Assembly (NCBI GenBank): GCA_014879655.1
Contig: JACSRS010000074.1
Location: forward strand, 1 to 42,186
DNA length: 42,186 bases
From: Burkholderiaceae bacterium
Lineage (GTDB): Bacteria; Pseudomonadota; Gammaproteobacteria; Burkholderiales; Burkholderiaceae_C
Reading direction: 5' to 3'
Shown: one piece after another, positions 7,327-15,919 of the stretch
Numbering within the stretch: position 1 is the first letter of the stretch
Layout of the letters: each line of letters opens with the position of its first letter
Position numbers and translations under genes: made by a program
The notes under the pieces: model-generated
Seen by the model: only the letters and a program-made list of their open reading frames with translations
The model's database searches: none
Told to the model about the DNA's origin: nothing

Positions 7327-10300
7327 ATGGACGCCACCGAGGCCGCTCGCCGGGAAGCAGAACGCATGCACTTGGCGAACGTCGCGGGCGGTGGTGATCC
7401 AACTCGCCCCCTGGCGTTTGCGCTTCAGGAGGCGACGAGCCGTGGCTTGGATGTGTACGCGCTGCAAGAGGGAGATTCGCAGCTCAAGGGAGGCCGAGCC
7501 ACTTTCGACAGCCAGGCTGGAAGCATCCTCCATGAGGATCGCGGAACGGAGTTCGAACGCGCCTTTCTCATCGCACACGAGCTCGGCCATGTCGTGCTGG
7601 AAGGTGGCACGCTCGACGTGGTGACGGTTGACGTCGAGCCCGATCGCTCGATGGAGGATGCGCCGGTCGGCGTTGACCGCGTACTTGACTACGGGGCGCG
7701 AGAGCGGCGTGAGGTCAAGATGGACCTCTTCGCGAGAGAATTTCTGCTTCCGCGCTCTGTGCTGCGCGAGTTGCATGTCAACGAGGGGTTGACATCCGTC
7801 ATGATCGCGATGCGCTTTGGCGCGCCGGTCCCCGTCGTGCAGCAACAGTTGCTGGATGGGCTGCTGCTGCCACCGGACGACGAGCTGAATCCCGTTGTCT
7901 CTGACGGTGTTGCAGCATCGCTTACGCCGGATCCCACCCAGATTCAGGCGGCCGCACATCGTGGCCTGGCGTTCCAACTGCAGGCAGGGCCGGGTACCGG
8001 CAAAACACGAACGCTCATTCGCCGCATTGAAGGACTGCTTGCGGACGGCGTCGATCCCACCACCATCCTGGTTCTCACGTTCTCCAATAAGGCGGCCAAT
8101 GAACTCGGCGAGAGGATCGCCGCGAGCGATCCTCTCGCGGCGGCAGCGATGTGGATCGGAACGTTCCACGCCTTTGGCTTGGACATCGTCCGCCGCTTCC
8201 ACGACCAACTGGCCCTGCCCGCGGACCCGCGCCTGATCGACCGGACGGAGGCCATTGAGTTGCTGGAAGACGAGTTCCCGCGGCTTGACCTGAAGCACTA
8301 TCGCAATCTGTGGGACCCCGCCCTTGATCTGAGCGACATGCTGAGCGCGATCTCACGCGCCAAGGATGAAGTTATCGATGCTGCAGGTTATCGCGCGCTC
8401 GCGCAGTCCATGGCAATTCGGGCAGGTACGGACGAGGAGGCGAATGTCCGCGCCCAGAAGTGCCTGGAGGTCGCCGCGCTTTTCGAGGCGTACGAACGGC
8501 TGCTGACGTCCCACCAGTTGTTGGACTTCGGTGACTTGGTTGCGTTACCGGTCCGTCTTGTGGAGACCAGCGCCGAGGTAAGGGGTGCCTTGCGCGCTCG
8601 TCATGAGCATGTGCTCGTGGATGAGTACCAAGACGTCAACCGTGCCTCGGTTCGGCTCCTGAGGGCTATCGTCGGTGATGGCCGCAACCTATGGGTGGTC
8701 GGTGATGCGCGGCAGTCCATCTACCGCTTCCGCGGCGCCTCTGCGACGAACATCGCGCGCTTTGCGGTCGACTTTCCCGGCGCGCAGGCCGCGCAGCTAG
8801 GCATCAACTACCGTTCCGACGAGTGCATCGTCGATGTGTTCACCGAGTTCGCGCGCGGGATGCAGGCATCCACCGGTGCTTTGCCGCTGAAGTTGAAGGC
8901 TGACCGCGGCACCCGAGGCGAGCGGGTAGAGCTTCGCGTCGCGGAGTCGGCTGACGACGAGGTCTCCGCGCTCGCCGCGTCGATCACAGCCCTGCACGAG
9001 CAGGGCATCGCCTACGGTGGCCAGGCGGTGCTGTGCGCGTCTAACGCGCGCCTGAACGTCATTGCCGAAGGGCTCGAGGCCAGGGGCATTCCCGCGCTGC
9101 ACCTGGGCAGCCTTTTCGAGAGGCCGGAAATCAAGGATCTCTTGGCCCTGCTGTCGCTGGCAACCGACCCGCGAGCGGCCGCGATGGTGCGGGTGGCAAC
9201 CATGGCTCGGCACCAAATGCCGCTGCAGGATGTCATGCGGCTCGTCGAGCACCTGCGGGCTGTGAATCCAGCTTCGCTGGCATGGTCGGCAATGCATGGC
9301 GAGGTGGACGGCCTAGCAGATGGCAGTCGAGAGGCGCTTGTTCGTCTGTCCACGCTCTTCGAGGGCGTGAACGCGTCAACGAACCCCTGGGCGTTGCTTG
9401 CTGGATGGACGATCGACGGTCTCGAAGTCGCGAAGACGCTGTATCGGACTGGTGATGCGCATAGCCGCATGAAAGGGCTGGCGATCTGGCAGTTTCTGAA
9501 CTTCTGTCGCCGCCAGCCAAGAGGGCGGGGTGTACCGGTGCTTCGGCTGCTTGATCGCATCCGGCGCCTGGTGCTGCTCGCTGAGGATCGTGGACTGAGC
9601 CAACTGCCTCGCAGCGCCGAGAACATTGACGCAGTGCGCCTGATGACCATCCATGGGAGCAAGGGGCTGGAGTTCGACGTCGTTCACCTGCCTGGCATGG
9701 TGACGTCCGGATTGCCTCGCAACAATGTGCCGCCACGGTGTCTCCCACCCGACGGCCTGATCCATGGTTCGGAGGGGCTGACCGGCATCGAGGCCGTGAA
9801 AGCTGGTCACGATGAGGAGGAAGAGTGCTTGTTTTTCGTGGCGCTCTCGCGGGCTCGCGACAGGCTGCAGTTGTACGCCTACGCGAGGCAGGCCGATCGC
9901 GCGCGCAGCCCGTCCAGGTTCTTGGCTCCGATCGAGCGACTCCTCATCCGTCCTGCCCAGGTTCCATTGCGAGCCGGTCAGTCCTCGACGGGGGCGCCCT
10001 TGTCCATCACGTGGCAAGGGCGTCCTCAATGGACTGACATCCAGGTCAACCTCTTCGAGCGTTGCCCGCGCCGCTTCCTGTACACGCACGTACTGAGGCT
10101 CGGCGGCCGGCGCACCGAAACGGCGTTCATGAAGATGCACAACGTCGTGAGCGATGTGTTCGAGTGGTTGAAGCGCGAGCATGCGACGACGAGTCCTACG
10201 GTCGACGAGCTGGGGGCTCGCTTCGAGGAGGCGTGGCGCTCCAAGGGGGCGGCAGAGCACGGATATGCGGAAGACTACCGGCGCATTGGCAGACGGCTCG

Positions 10301-10752
10301 TCGACTTTCTCATTGAGAGCCGCAGCCGTGGAGCGCCCGCGCCGGCACCTCCGATTTCGCTGGGGTGGGCCGAGGGCGAGATCCTGGTCAGCCCCGATGG
10401 CGTCGCCCATGGAAATGGCGGACGCGTCACGGTGCGGCGCGTCAAGACCGGCAAGCAGCGATCGAACGCCTTCGATGACATTGAGTACACGGTTCTTCAT
10501 CTCGCTGCCGTTCAAGCCTACGGCCCACATGCGCAAGTCGAGGTGACCTACCTGACCAGCGAAACCATCGAGCCGATGGAAATCTCCTCGCGCAAGCTGG
10601 AGACTAGGCGCGAGAAGTTGCGGTCCTTCCTTCAGGCGATGCAGGCCGGCCAGTTCCCGGCGAAGCCAGAGGCGCGCAGCTGTCCGCGCTGTCCGAACTT
10701 CTTCCTCTGCGGTGATCTGCCCGGGGGAGCGTGGGCACAAGAAAAACTCTGA
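7327..10752 (+). CDS. ImmA/IrrE metalloprotease - UvrD helicase - AddB-like Fe-S fusion
   Basis: The product is 1141 aa with three parts. Residues 1-200 form an ImmA/IrrE-type zinc peptidase: HELGH (H84, E85, H88) followed by a KMDLFAREFLLP segment typical of the third-ligand helix. Residues 205-860 are a superfamily 1A UvrD/Rep helicase: Walker A AGPGTGKT (K226), Walker B VDEYQD (D432, E433), motif V MTIHGSKGLEF and motif VI FFVALSRARDR. The C-terminus resembles the AddB/Cas4 nuclease with its four Fe-S cysteines (C913, C1119, C1122, C1128). The nuclease acid positions look lost: RVKTG stands where D-Y-K-T-G is usual. ImmA/IrrE peptidases cleave repressors after a signal, so the fusion could sense damaged or foreign DNA and release a regulator, perhaps the upstream sigma-like protein. 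Confidence 0.85.
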   Translation: MDATEAARREAERMHLANVAGGGDPTRPLAFALQEATSRGLDVYALQEGDSQLKGGRATFDSQAGSILHEDRGTEFERAFLIAHELGHVVLEGGTLDVVTVDVEPDRSMEDAPVGVDRVLDYGARERREVKMDLFAREFLLPRSVLRELHVNEGLTSVMIAMRFGAPVPVVQQQLLDGLLLPPDDELNPVVSDGVAASLTPDPTQIQAAAHRGLAFQLQAGPGTGKTRTLIRRIEGLLADGVDPTTILVLTFSNKAANELGERIAASDPLAAAAMWIGTFHAFGLDIVRRFHDQLALPADPRLIDRTEAIELLEDEFPRLDLKHYRNLWDPALDLSDMLSAISRAKDEVIDAAGYRALAQSMAIRAGTDEEANVRAQKCLEVAALFEAYERLLTSHQLLDFGDLVALPVRLVETSAEVRGALRARHEHVLVDEYQDVNRASVRLLRAIVGDGRNLWVVGDARQSIYRFRGASATNIARFAVDFPGAQAAQLGINYRSDECIVDVFTEFARGMQASTGALPLKLKADRGTRGERVELRVAESADDEVSALAASITALHEQGIAYGGQAVLCASNARLNVIAEGLEARGIPALHLGSLFERPEIKDLLALLSLATDPRAAAMVRVATMARHQMPLQDVMRLVEHLRAVNPASLAWSAMHGEVDGLADGSREALVRLSTLFEGVNASTNPWALLAGWTIDGLEVAKTLYRTGDAHSRMKGLAIWQFLNFCRRQPRGRGVPVLRLLDRIRRLVLLAEDRGLSQLPRSAENIDAVRLMTIHGSKGLEFDVVHLPGMVTSGLPRNNVPPRCLPPDGLIHGSEGLTGIEAVKAGHDEEEECLFFVALSRARDRLQLYAYARQADRARSPSRFLAPIERLLIRPAQVPLRAGQSSTGAPLSITWQGRPQWTDIQVNLFERCPRRFLYTHVLRLGGRRTETAFMKMHNVVSDVFEWLKREHATTSPTVDELGARFEEAWRSKGAAEHGYAEDYRRIGRRLVDFLIESRSRGAPAPAPPISLGWAEGEILVSPDGVAHGNGGRVTVRRVKTGKQRSNAFDDIEYTVLHLAAVQAYGPHAQVEVTYLTSETIEPMEISSRKLETRREKLRSFLQAMQAGQFPAKPEARSCPRCPNFFLCGDLPGGAWAQEKL

Positions 10753-10851
10753 CCGACCTTTCCGGTTTGGATTGGAGCTGCGATTGACTGAGTAAGGGAC
10801 CCGAGAACCTGCAATCCCGCAGGCGACGGCTCCCCAAGAAAGATAATCCAA

Positions 10852-11781
10852 ATGCAGACCCAAAACCACAGCAGCGATGACCGCTCCGATGTAGAAGATG
10901 TCGCTGCGGCGATCCGCGAAGGCCGTAGCCTGCGCCCGGCGGCGCTCTACCGGATCGTTGTCCTGGATGACCAACTTAATGAGCGCCACGTCGATCTCAC
11001 CGATCCGGTGCCGACCGCGCGCCAGATCCTCCAAGCCGCCGGCTTCCGCCCTGTCGATGGCTATAGCGTCTACGCGATCCTGACCTCCGGCGAGTTCGAG
11101 GACTTGCGCCTGGACGAAACCTACGATCTGCGCGGCCGCGGCGCGGAGCGCTTCGTCATCTTCCAGACCGACCGCGCGTTCAAGTTCACGATCGACGACC
11201 GGCAGCTGGAGTGGGGCAAGCCCAGCATCAGCGGCCGCGTGCTCAAGGCGCTGGCCGGCGTTCCGCTGGAAACCTACGACGTCTACCTCGAAGTGCGTGG
11301 CGGGGGCCAGGACATCCTGATCCGCGACGACGACCTGATCGACCTGAGCAAGCCGGGCATCGAGCGCTTCATCACGCTGATCCGCGACACCACGGAAGGG
11401 CTGCTCGCGCTGCCCGAAGCGGATCAGCGCTATCTGAACGGCCACAGCGTGGCCTTCGAGATGGTGAGCGACGGAACGCACACGGGGGTCATCTTCAAGC
11501 AGTTGCCGCTGCCCGCCGGGAAGTTCAACCACGGTGCGGCCGACGTGCTCGTCCTCCTGCCATCCGGTTATCCCGATGTCGCGCCGGACATGTTCTATTG
11601 CGACCCCTGGCTGACGCTGCAAAGCGTGGGGCGCTACCCGACCTGCGCCGACCAGGCCCATGCGTTCCAGGGCCGCAACTGGCAGCGCTGGTCGCGGCAC
11701 AACACGGCGTGGCGGCCCGGCATCGACGGCCTGCATACCATGCTCAAGCGCATCGAGCACGCCCTGTCGGAGGCGAAGTGA
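10852..11781 (+). CDS. Double ubiquitin-like domain fused to an E2-like domain
   Basis: The product is 309 aa. Residues 33-180 hold two tandem beta-grasp repeats of the bacterial multiubiquitin type; each ends in a matching GxERF(V/I) block (97-102 and 169-174). Residues 184-305 match the prokaryotic E2 family E pattern: a strand pair, then LLPSGYPDVAPDMFYC with the YPxxxP signature of E2 folds, and a C-terminal helix. C250 and C265 are the candidate catalytic cysteines. In eukaryotes the ubiquitin C-terminus must be free, but here the ubiquitin-like domains are capped by E2, so processing or intramolecular transfer is implied. The gene overlaps the E1 gene by TGATG. A 99-bp gap with a small hairpin (10808-10823) separates it from the helicase. 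Confidence 0.85.
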   Translation: MQTQNHSSDDRSDVEDVAAAIREGRSLRPAALYRIVVLDDQLNERHVDLTDPVPTARQILQAAGFRPVDGYSVYAILTSGEFEDLRLDETYDLRGRGAERFVIFQTDRAFKFTIDDRQLEWGKPSISGRVLKALAGVPLETYDVYLEVRGGGQDILIRDDDLIDLSKPGIERFITLIRDTTEGLLALPEADQRYLNGHSVAFEMVSDGTHTGVIFKQLPLPAGKFNHGAADVLVLLPSGYPDVAPDMFYCDPWLTLQSVGRYPTCADQAHAFQGRNWQRWSRHNTAWRPGIDGLHTMLKRIEHALSEAK

Positions 11782-13187
11782 TGTCGCCGGCCGCTCTGGA
11801 CATCGTCCTGCTGGAACCGCACGAGGCGGCCCTGCGTTCGCTGCTGCAAAGGGATGACGGGGCCGAGGCGTCCGCCTATGTGCTGTTCGGCAGGGCCGAC
11901 ATCTCGGAAGACCCGTGGTCGGGTCTACCCCGCACCAGGCTGATCTCGCACGAGGTCATTCCCGTCGCGGTCGATGAGATGGTCTCGGCGTCGCCGGCCC
12001 ATGTCACGTGGTCCACCCGCGGCTTCATGCGTATTCTTGGCGTCGCGAAGGAGCGCGGCTTGGTCGCGGGCCTGGTGCACACGCATCCGAACGCGGCAGC
12101 ATTCTTCTCCGACCAGGACGATCGAAACGAGACGGAGCTGGCCAGGACAACGTTCAACAAGGGCGTCTTGGGCTTGGCCAGCATCGTGTTCGGCCGCGAG
12201 AATGCGATGGCGGGCAGGCTCTGGGTTGCACCCGGCGAGACAGTCATGGCTTCATCGATCTCGCTGATAGGTAGCCAGATCAAGATCGCGCGCGCGCATG
12301 TTGCGGCTAACGAAGATCAAATCCTGGCGCGGCAGGCCGCGCTCTTCGGTCGCGGGTTCAATCCGGTCGTTCGGGGGCTGCGGGTCGGTATCGTGGGCTG
12401 CGGCGGCACGGGCAGTGCTGTCGGGATGCTTCTGGCGAGGCTGGGCGTCGGTTTTCTCGGGCTGATGGACAAGGACATCATCGATGTCACCAATCTCAAC
12501 CGCGTGCATGGCTCTCGCGCCGCAGATGTGGCTGCCAGCCTCGCCAAGGTGGACATCCTTGCGCGCGAGATTCGCGTGGCGGGCCTTGGCACACAGGTCG
12601 TCACCACGAAGGAGTGGGTTGGCCATCCCGATCTGCGTGATCTGCTCCGCTCCTGCGATGTGCTGTTCGGTTGTACCGACGACCATCAGGGGCGCTTGAT
12701 GCTCAACCGCCTGGCGCACTACTACGGCATCCCCCTTATCGACGTTGGCCTGCGCATGCGTGCGGCACGCAGTGGCGCGGACTACGACATGACGGGGCGC
12801 GTGTCGACGATTCGCCCCGGCAGTCCGTGTCTCATGTGTCTGGGGGTGGTTGATCCGCGCCGCGCTGCGGCGGAGGGGCTCCGGCGCAGCGACCCGGCCG
12901 AGTTCGAGCGGCGCAAAGCGGAAGCCTACGTGGACGGCGGCGGCGATCCCGCGCCAGCCGTGGTCACGTTCACCACGGCCATTGCCTGTGCGGCCGTCGA
13001 TGAACTGATTCAGGGGTTGACCAGTTTTCGCGGCTCTCAAGGCATGACGCACAACAGGATTCGCCGCTTCGACCGGGTGGAGGATCGGGCCATGACCTGC
13101 CGGCCGGTCGCTTCCTGCCCGATCTGCGCCAGCCAGGCGAGCTGGGGCCGCGGCGATGTCAATCCATTTCTCGGCGTGATCGGCTGA
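11781..13187 (+). CDS. JAB deubiquitinase-like domain fused to an E1-like ThiF domain
   Basis: The product is 468 aa. Residues 1-170 are a JAB/MPN metalloprotease with a complete JAMM motif HTHPNAAAFFSDQD (H100, H102, S110, D113). Residues 190-460 are a ThiF/E1-like adenylating domain: nucleotide-binding GCGGTGS (206-212), DKDIIDVTNLNR, a GCTDD segment, and paired CLMC and CPIC motifs expected to bind structural zinc. The E1 half should adenylate the C-terminus of the ubiquitin-like protein; the JAB half should process or remove it. The ATG overlaps the previous stop and matches the start of the JAB fold. The DUF6527-like gene follows after 2 bp. Separate E1, E2, JAB and ubiquitin-like genes are known from bacterial antiphage operons such as Bil; here four functions are packed into two proteins. 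Confidence 0.9.
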   Translation: MSPAALDIVLLEPHEAALRSLLQRDDGAEASAYVLFGRADISEDPWSGLPRTRLISHEVIPVAVDEMVSASPAHVTWSTRGFMRILGVAKERGLVAGLVHTHPNAAAFFSDQDDRNETELARTTFNKGVLGLASIVFGRENAMAGRLWVAPGETVMASSISLIGSQIKIARAHVAANEDQILARQAALFGRGFNPVVRGLRVGIVGCGGTGSAVGMLLARLGVGFLGLMDKDIIDVTNLNRVHGSRAADVAASLAKVDILAREIRVAGLGTQVVTTKEWVGHPDLRDLLRSCDVLFGCTDDHQGRLMLNRLAHYYGIPLIDVGLRMRAARSGADYDMTGRVSTIRPGSPCLMCLGVVDPRRAAAEGLRRSDPAEFERRKAEAYVDGGGDPAPAVVTFTTAIACAAVDELIQGLTSFRGSQGMTHNRIRRFDRVEDRAMTCRPVASCPICASQASWGRGDVNPFLGVIG

Positions 13188-13189
13188 CC

Positions 13190-13525
13190 ATGAAAGGCCT
13201 AGTCGCGCGAGCGCTGCGTTGGTGCGGGTGGCTGCGCTACGACCTACTCGTTTCCCGGGTCGCTCAACATCCAGGCAAGAACCCGGTCCCGCCGGGCGAG
13301 TTGTGGCTAGTTACTGACAGTGGGGTCGAAAAGTGGGCCTGCATGACCTGCCCCGGAGGCTGTGGGGTGCAGATCTCGCTTTCGCTTAACCCCGATCGAC
13401 GGCCCCGTTGGTCTGTTGAAACAGATTTTTGGGGCCGGCCCAGCGTATCGCCCTCCGTCCACCAGCATCGGGCATGCTCCTGTCACTTTTGGGTGAAGGA
13501 GGGCTCGATCGAGTGGTGTCGGTAG
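13190..13525 (+). CDS. DUF6527-like zinc-site protein
   Basis: The product is 111 aa. The core CPGGCGVQISLSLNP, PRWSV, RPSVSPSVHQ and CSCHFWVKEGSIEWC matches the DUF6527 family as I remember it. Cysteines and a histidine (C54, C58, C96, C98, H99, C110) are spaced like a metal site. Genes of this family recur beside bacterial ubiquitin-like conjugation genes, where a processing or deconjugating role has been suggested; that role is not demonstrated here. It starts 2 bp after the JAB/E1 stop and is the last gene of the operon. Downstream, 60 bp of GC-rich spacer precedes the convergent integrase gene. Confidence 0.75.
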   Translation: MKGLVARALRWCGWLRYDLLVSRVAQHPGKNPVPPGELWLVTDSGVEKWACMTCPGGCGVQISLSLNPDRRPRWSVETDFWGRPSVSPSVHQHRACSCHFWVKEGSIEWCR

Positions 13526-13585
13526 GATACGCCGGCGCCGAGCCTCGGCCTAGAGCCGGGATTTTCATTTTGGCTTTGCAGTCGC

Positions 13586-14803
13586 CTATGCAACTTGCCG
13601 AAGCGGTGGCACCAGCCTGCCCTCCCGTGCACAGTCCAGATGATCGGCCCACGCTTGAAGCATCACGCGCCTTTCGTCTTGATAGGCATGGCGGTTGTAT
13701 GCCGCGCGTACGGCGTTGGCCGGTACATGTGCCAGGCAATGTTCGATCACGTCCACGCTCGCGCCCAGGCTGTTAAAGTGCGTGCTGAACGCTGCTCTCA
13801 TGCCGTGCGGCGTCCCCTCGCCACCAAAGCCAAGCCGCTCCATCAGCGCGTTTAGACTGCGATTGGCCATTGGCCGACGGGGGTCAAGTCGATTCGGGAA
13901 CAGGTGTTCGCGGCCGGCAGGGACGATTTTGCGTAGGCGTGTGAGCAACTCGATGGCCTGACGCGACAGCGGCACCCAATGGGGGCGCTTCGCCTTCATG
14001 CGAGCCGCCGGGATCTCCCAATGGGCGGCTTTCAGGTCCAGTTCATCCCAGCGGGCCTCGATGACCTCGGCCTTCCGGCAAGCGGTCAACAAGACCAGCA
14101 GCATGGCGACGCGCGTCTCCTCATTGATCGTCGCAGCCGCATCGAGGGCGCGCAGAAAGTCGCCGATCTTGTCGCCGGCCAGGGCAGGGTGGTTCGTCTG
14201 GTTGCGCTTCTTCATGACGCGCAGTGGCGGCACCGGGTTGTTTTCCATCAGCCCCGAATCGATCGAGTACTCGAACATGCCCCAGAGATGATTGCGAAGA
14301 TTGCGAGCCACCTCGGGGGCGCGCTTCTCAACGTCTTTCAGAAGCGCAGTCAGCTCCAAGCGCGTGATGCCGTCCATCGGACGGTTCTTCAGCTTCGGCA
14401 TCAAATCGTTGTCGATCTCGCGCTGGCGTTGTTTAACGGTGGATGGGCGCAGCCCGACGGCGGTGGCAGCACCCCAGTCAGACATCACGGCAGCGAATGT
14501 GCCCCGCACGCGTTCCAACTGCTCCTGCACCTGGACAATCTTCAATTCCTGCTTGGCCTGGACCGGGTTGATGCCTTGGGCTACCAGCTTGCGGGAGTCG
14601 CCGTGCAAACCACGCGCCTCCGCCAAGCTGACTTCAGGGAACGCACCGAACGATTGCTTGCCCTCGACACCGCCTACGCGGAACTTGTAGCGCCAGAGCT
14701 TCGAGCCATTGGGCTGAACAAGCAGGTACAGCCCGCCGCTGTCGGCGAGCTTGTAGGCGCGGTCTTGCGCCTTGGCGGACTTGATTTGGATGGTGGTGAG
14801 CAT
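13586..14803 (-). CDS. P4-type tyrosine integrase of island A
   Basis: The product is 405 aa. The N-terminus (LADSGGLYLLVQPNGSKLWRYKF) is the DUF4102 arm-binding domain of P4-like integrases, followed by a core-binding domain and a catalytic domain with R243, a beta-strand lysine (about K270), H333-x-x-R336, H359 and nucleophile Y369. It catalyses site-specific integration and excision of the island. All catalytic positions are present, so it should be active. It is transcribed away from rapZ in the same direction as the nadK-recN-rapZ operon, and its ATG sits at the foot of a strong hairpin. The attachment site is not obvious in this window because the other island end lies outside it. Confidence 0.9.
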   Translation of the reverse strand: MLTTIQIKSAKAQDRAYKLADSGGLYLLVQPNGSKLWRYKFRVGGVEGKQSFGAFPEVSLAEARGLHGDSRKLVAQGINPVQAKQELKIVQVQEQLERVRGTFAAVMSDWGAATAVGLRPSTVKQRQREIDNDLMPKLKNRPMDGITRLELTALLKDVEKRAPEVARNLRNHLWGMFEYSIDSGLMENNPVPPLRVMKKRNQTNHPALAGDKIGDFLRALDAAATINEETRVAMLLVLLTACRKAEVIEARWDELDLKAAHWEIPAARMKAKRPHWVPLSRQAIELLTRLRKIVPAGREHLFPNRLDPRRPMANRSLNALMERLGFGGEGTPHGMRAAFSTHFNSLGASVDVIEHCLAHVPANAVRAAYNRHAYQDERRVMLQAWADHLDCAREGRLVPPLRQVA

Positions 14804-14986
14804 CTGGGGGCCTCAGCCTTTCGAGGCCCCCAATGAGGCCCCCAAATGATCGAGATGTCAAGAAATTTCGATTGATCGACTGAGACGCTATGCGAATATA
14901 AGCTTTTGAAAATATTGATATTTTTCAAGAATCCGAGATTTTCTGAGACGCCCTGAAATCGCAATGCACACTTCAGGTGGTGATCT
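14804..14986 (-). promoter_or_regulatory. Integrase upstream region with hairpin and repeats
   Basis: The block between int and rapZ holds GGGGGCCTC at 14806-14814 and two inverted copies, GAGGCCCCC, at 14823-14831 and 14835-14843. On the minus strand these form a 9-bp stem that ends 3 nt before the int ATG and would cover its ribosome-binding site. A direct repeat CTGAGACGC occurs at 14880-14888 and 14943-14951, a plausible integrase arm site. The AT-rich part (14885-14940) may hold the int promoter. The island boundary is probably here. Confidence 0.5.
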
Positions 14987-15919
14987 TCACGTTGGCTCGG
15001 GCCGCTGAGGGGCCAGGTTGGGAGTGAGCTCGCGGTGCCGTCGCAGCGTGAGCCATTCGGTGCCGAACAGGCGGGCCAGCTTCTCGGCCAGATAGACCGA
15101 GCGGTGCTGTCCGCCGGTACAGCCAATGGCCACGGTGACGTAGCTGCGGTGGTCGCGCGCCAGCGCAGGCAGCCAGGTACGCAGGAACTCGGCGATCTGC
15201 GCCAGCATCTGCTGCACCTCGGGCTGCTGGTCGAGGTAGTCGATCACCGGCGCATCGCGGCCGGTCAGGGGGCGCAGTTCGGGGTCGTAGTGCGGGTTGG
15301 GCAGCATGCGCACGTCGAACACGTAGTCGGCGTCCAGCGTGATGCCACGCTTGAAGGCGAAGGACTCGAACACCAGCGTCAGGTGCGCGGTGGGTGCGGC
15401 GATCAGGTCTTTGACGATGGCCAGCAGTTGCGGCGGCCGCAGGAAACTGGTGTCGACGACGTGCGAGCGCTCGCGCAGGTCGACCAGCAGTTCGCGCTCG
15501 CGCGCGATGGCCTGCATCAACGCCTGCTGACCGTCGATGTCGTTGGGCAACGACAGCGGGTGGCGCCGGCGCGTCTCCGAGAAGCGCCGCACCAGCGTGT
15601 GGTCGTTGGCGTCCAGAAACAGCAGGCGCAGCGCCACGCCCTTGTCGCGCAGGCCATGCAGCAGAAGGGGCAGCTGGGGCAGCGATTCGCCGCTGCGCAC
15701 GTCCATGGCGATGGCCAGCCGCCGCGCCCGGCGCTGGTCTTCCAGCGCCAGAAACGGCTCCAGCAGCTCGGGCGGCAGGTTGTCGATGCAGAAGTAGCCG
15801 GCATCCTCCAGGGCATGCAGCGCAATCGACTTGCCGGAGCCGGACATGCCGGTGATGACCACCAGCTCGGTGCCCGGGGCCATGGCGTGCGGGTCGGCGG
15901 CGGGCTGGTCGACGCTCAT
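14987..15919 (-). CDS. rapZ: RapZ, RNase adapter / nucleotide-binding protein
   Basis: The product is 310 aa. It has the P-loop GMSGSGKS (24-31) followed by [14 protein letters not shown], and the C-terminal [17 protein letters not shown] block typical of RapZ. In E. coli RapZ guides RNase E to the small RNA GlmZ and thereby controls amino-sugar synthesis. In other lineages the same family (YvcJ) binds and hydrolyses nucleotides, so the exact role here is inferred. The ATG overlaps the recN stop (ATGA), and it is the last gene of a nadK-recN-rapZ operon. The protein is slightly longer than the usual 280-290 aa, with a non-conserved C-terminal tail ([13 protein letters not shown]). The island begins within about 180 bp of its 3' end. 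Confidence 0.92.
   Translation of the reverse strand: MSVDQPAADPHAMAPGTELVVITGMSGSGKSIALHALEDAGYFCIDNLPPELLEPFLALEDQRRARRLAIAMDVRSGESLPQLPLLLHGLRDKGVALRLLFLDANDHTLVRRFSETRRRHPLSLPNDIDGQQALMQAIARERELLVDLRERSHVVDTSFLRPPQLLAIVKDLIAAPTAHLTLVFESFAFKRGITLDADYVFDVRMLPNPHYDPELRPLTGRDAPVIDYLDQQPEVQQMLAQIAEFLRTWLPALARDHRSYVTVAIGCTGGQHRSVYLAEKLARLFGTEWLTLRRHRELTPNLAPQRPEPT

Noticed and set aside
9376-11760. Very long open frames on the opposite strand of real genes (also 4677-5954, 15035-16678 and 30248-31918)
   Set aside because: They mirror well-supported genes with recognisable motifs; high GC content keeps antisense frames open. Their translations are low in recognisable structure.
10852-13525. Type II CBASS, because E1, E2 and JAB functions are present
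   Set aside because: There is no CD-NTase or CBASS effector nearby, and ubiquitin-like domains are present, so a ubiquitin-like conjugation operon fits better.
13386-13776. Frames between the DUF6527-like gene and the integrase
   Set aside because: They overlap the ends of both genes in other frames and contain no supported start or motif.
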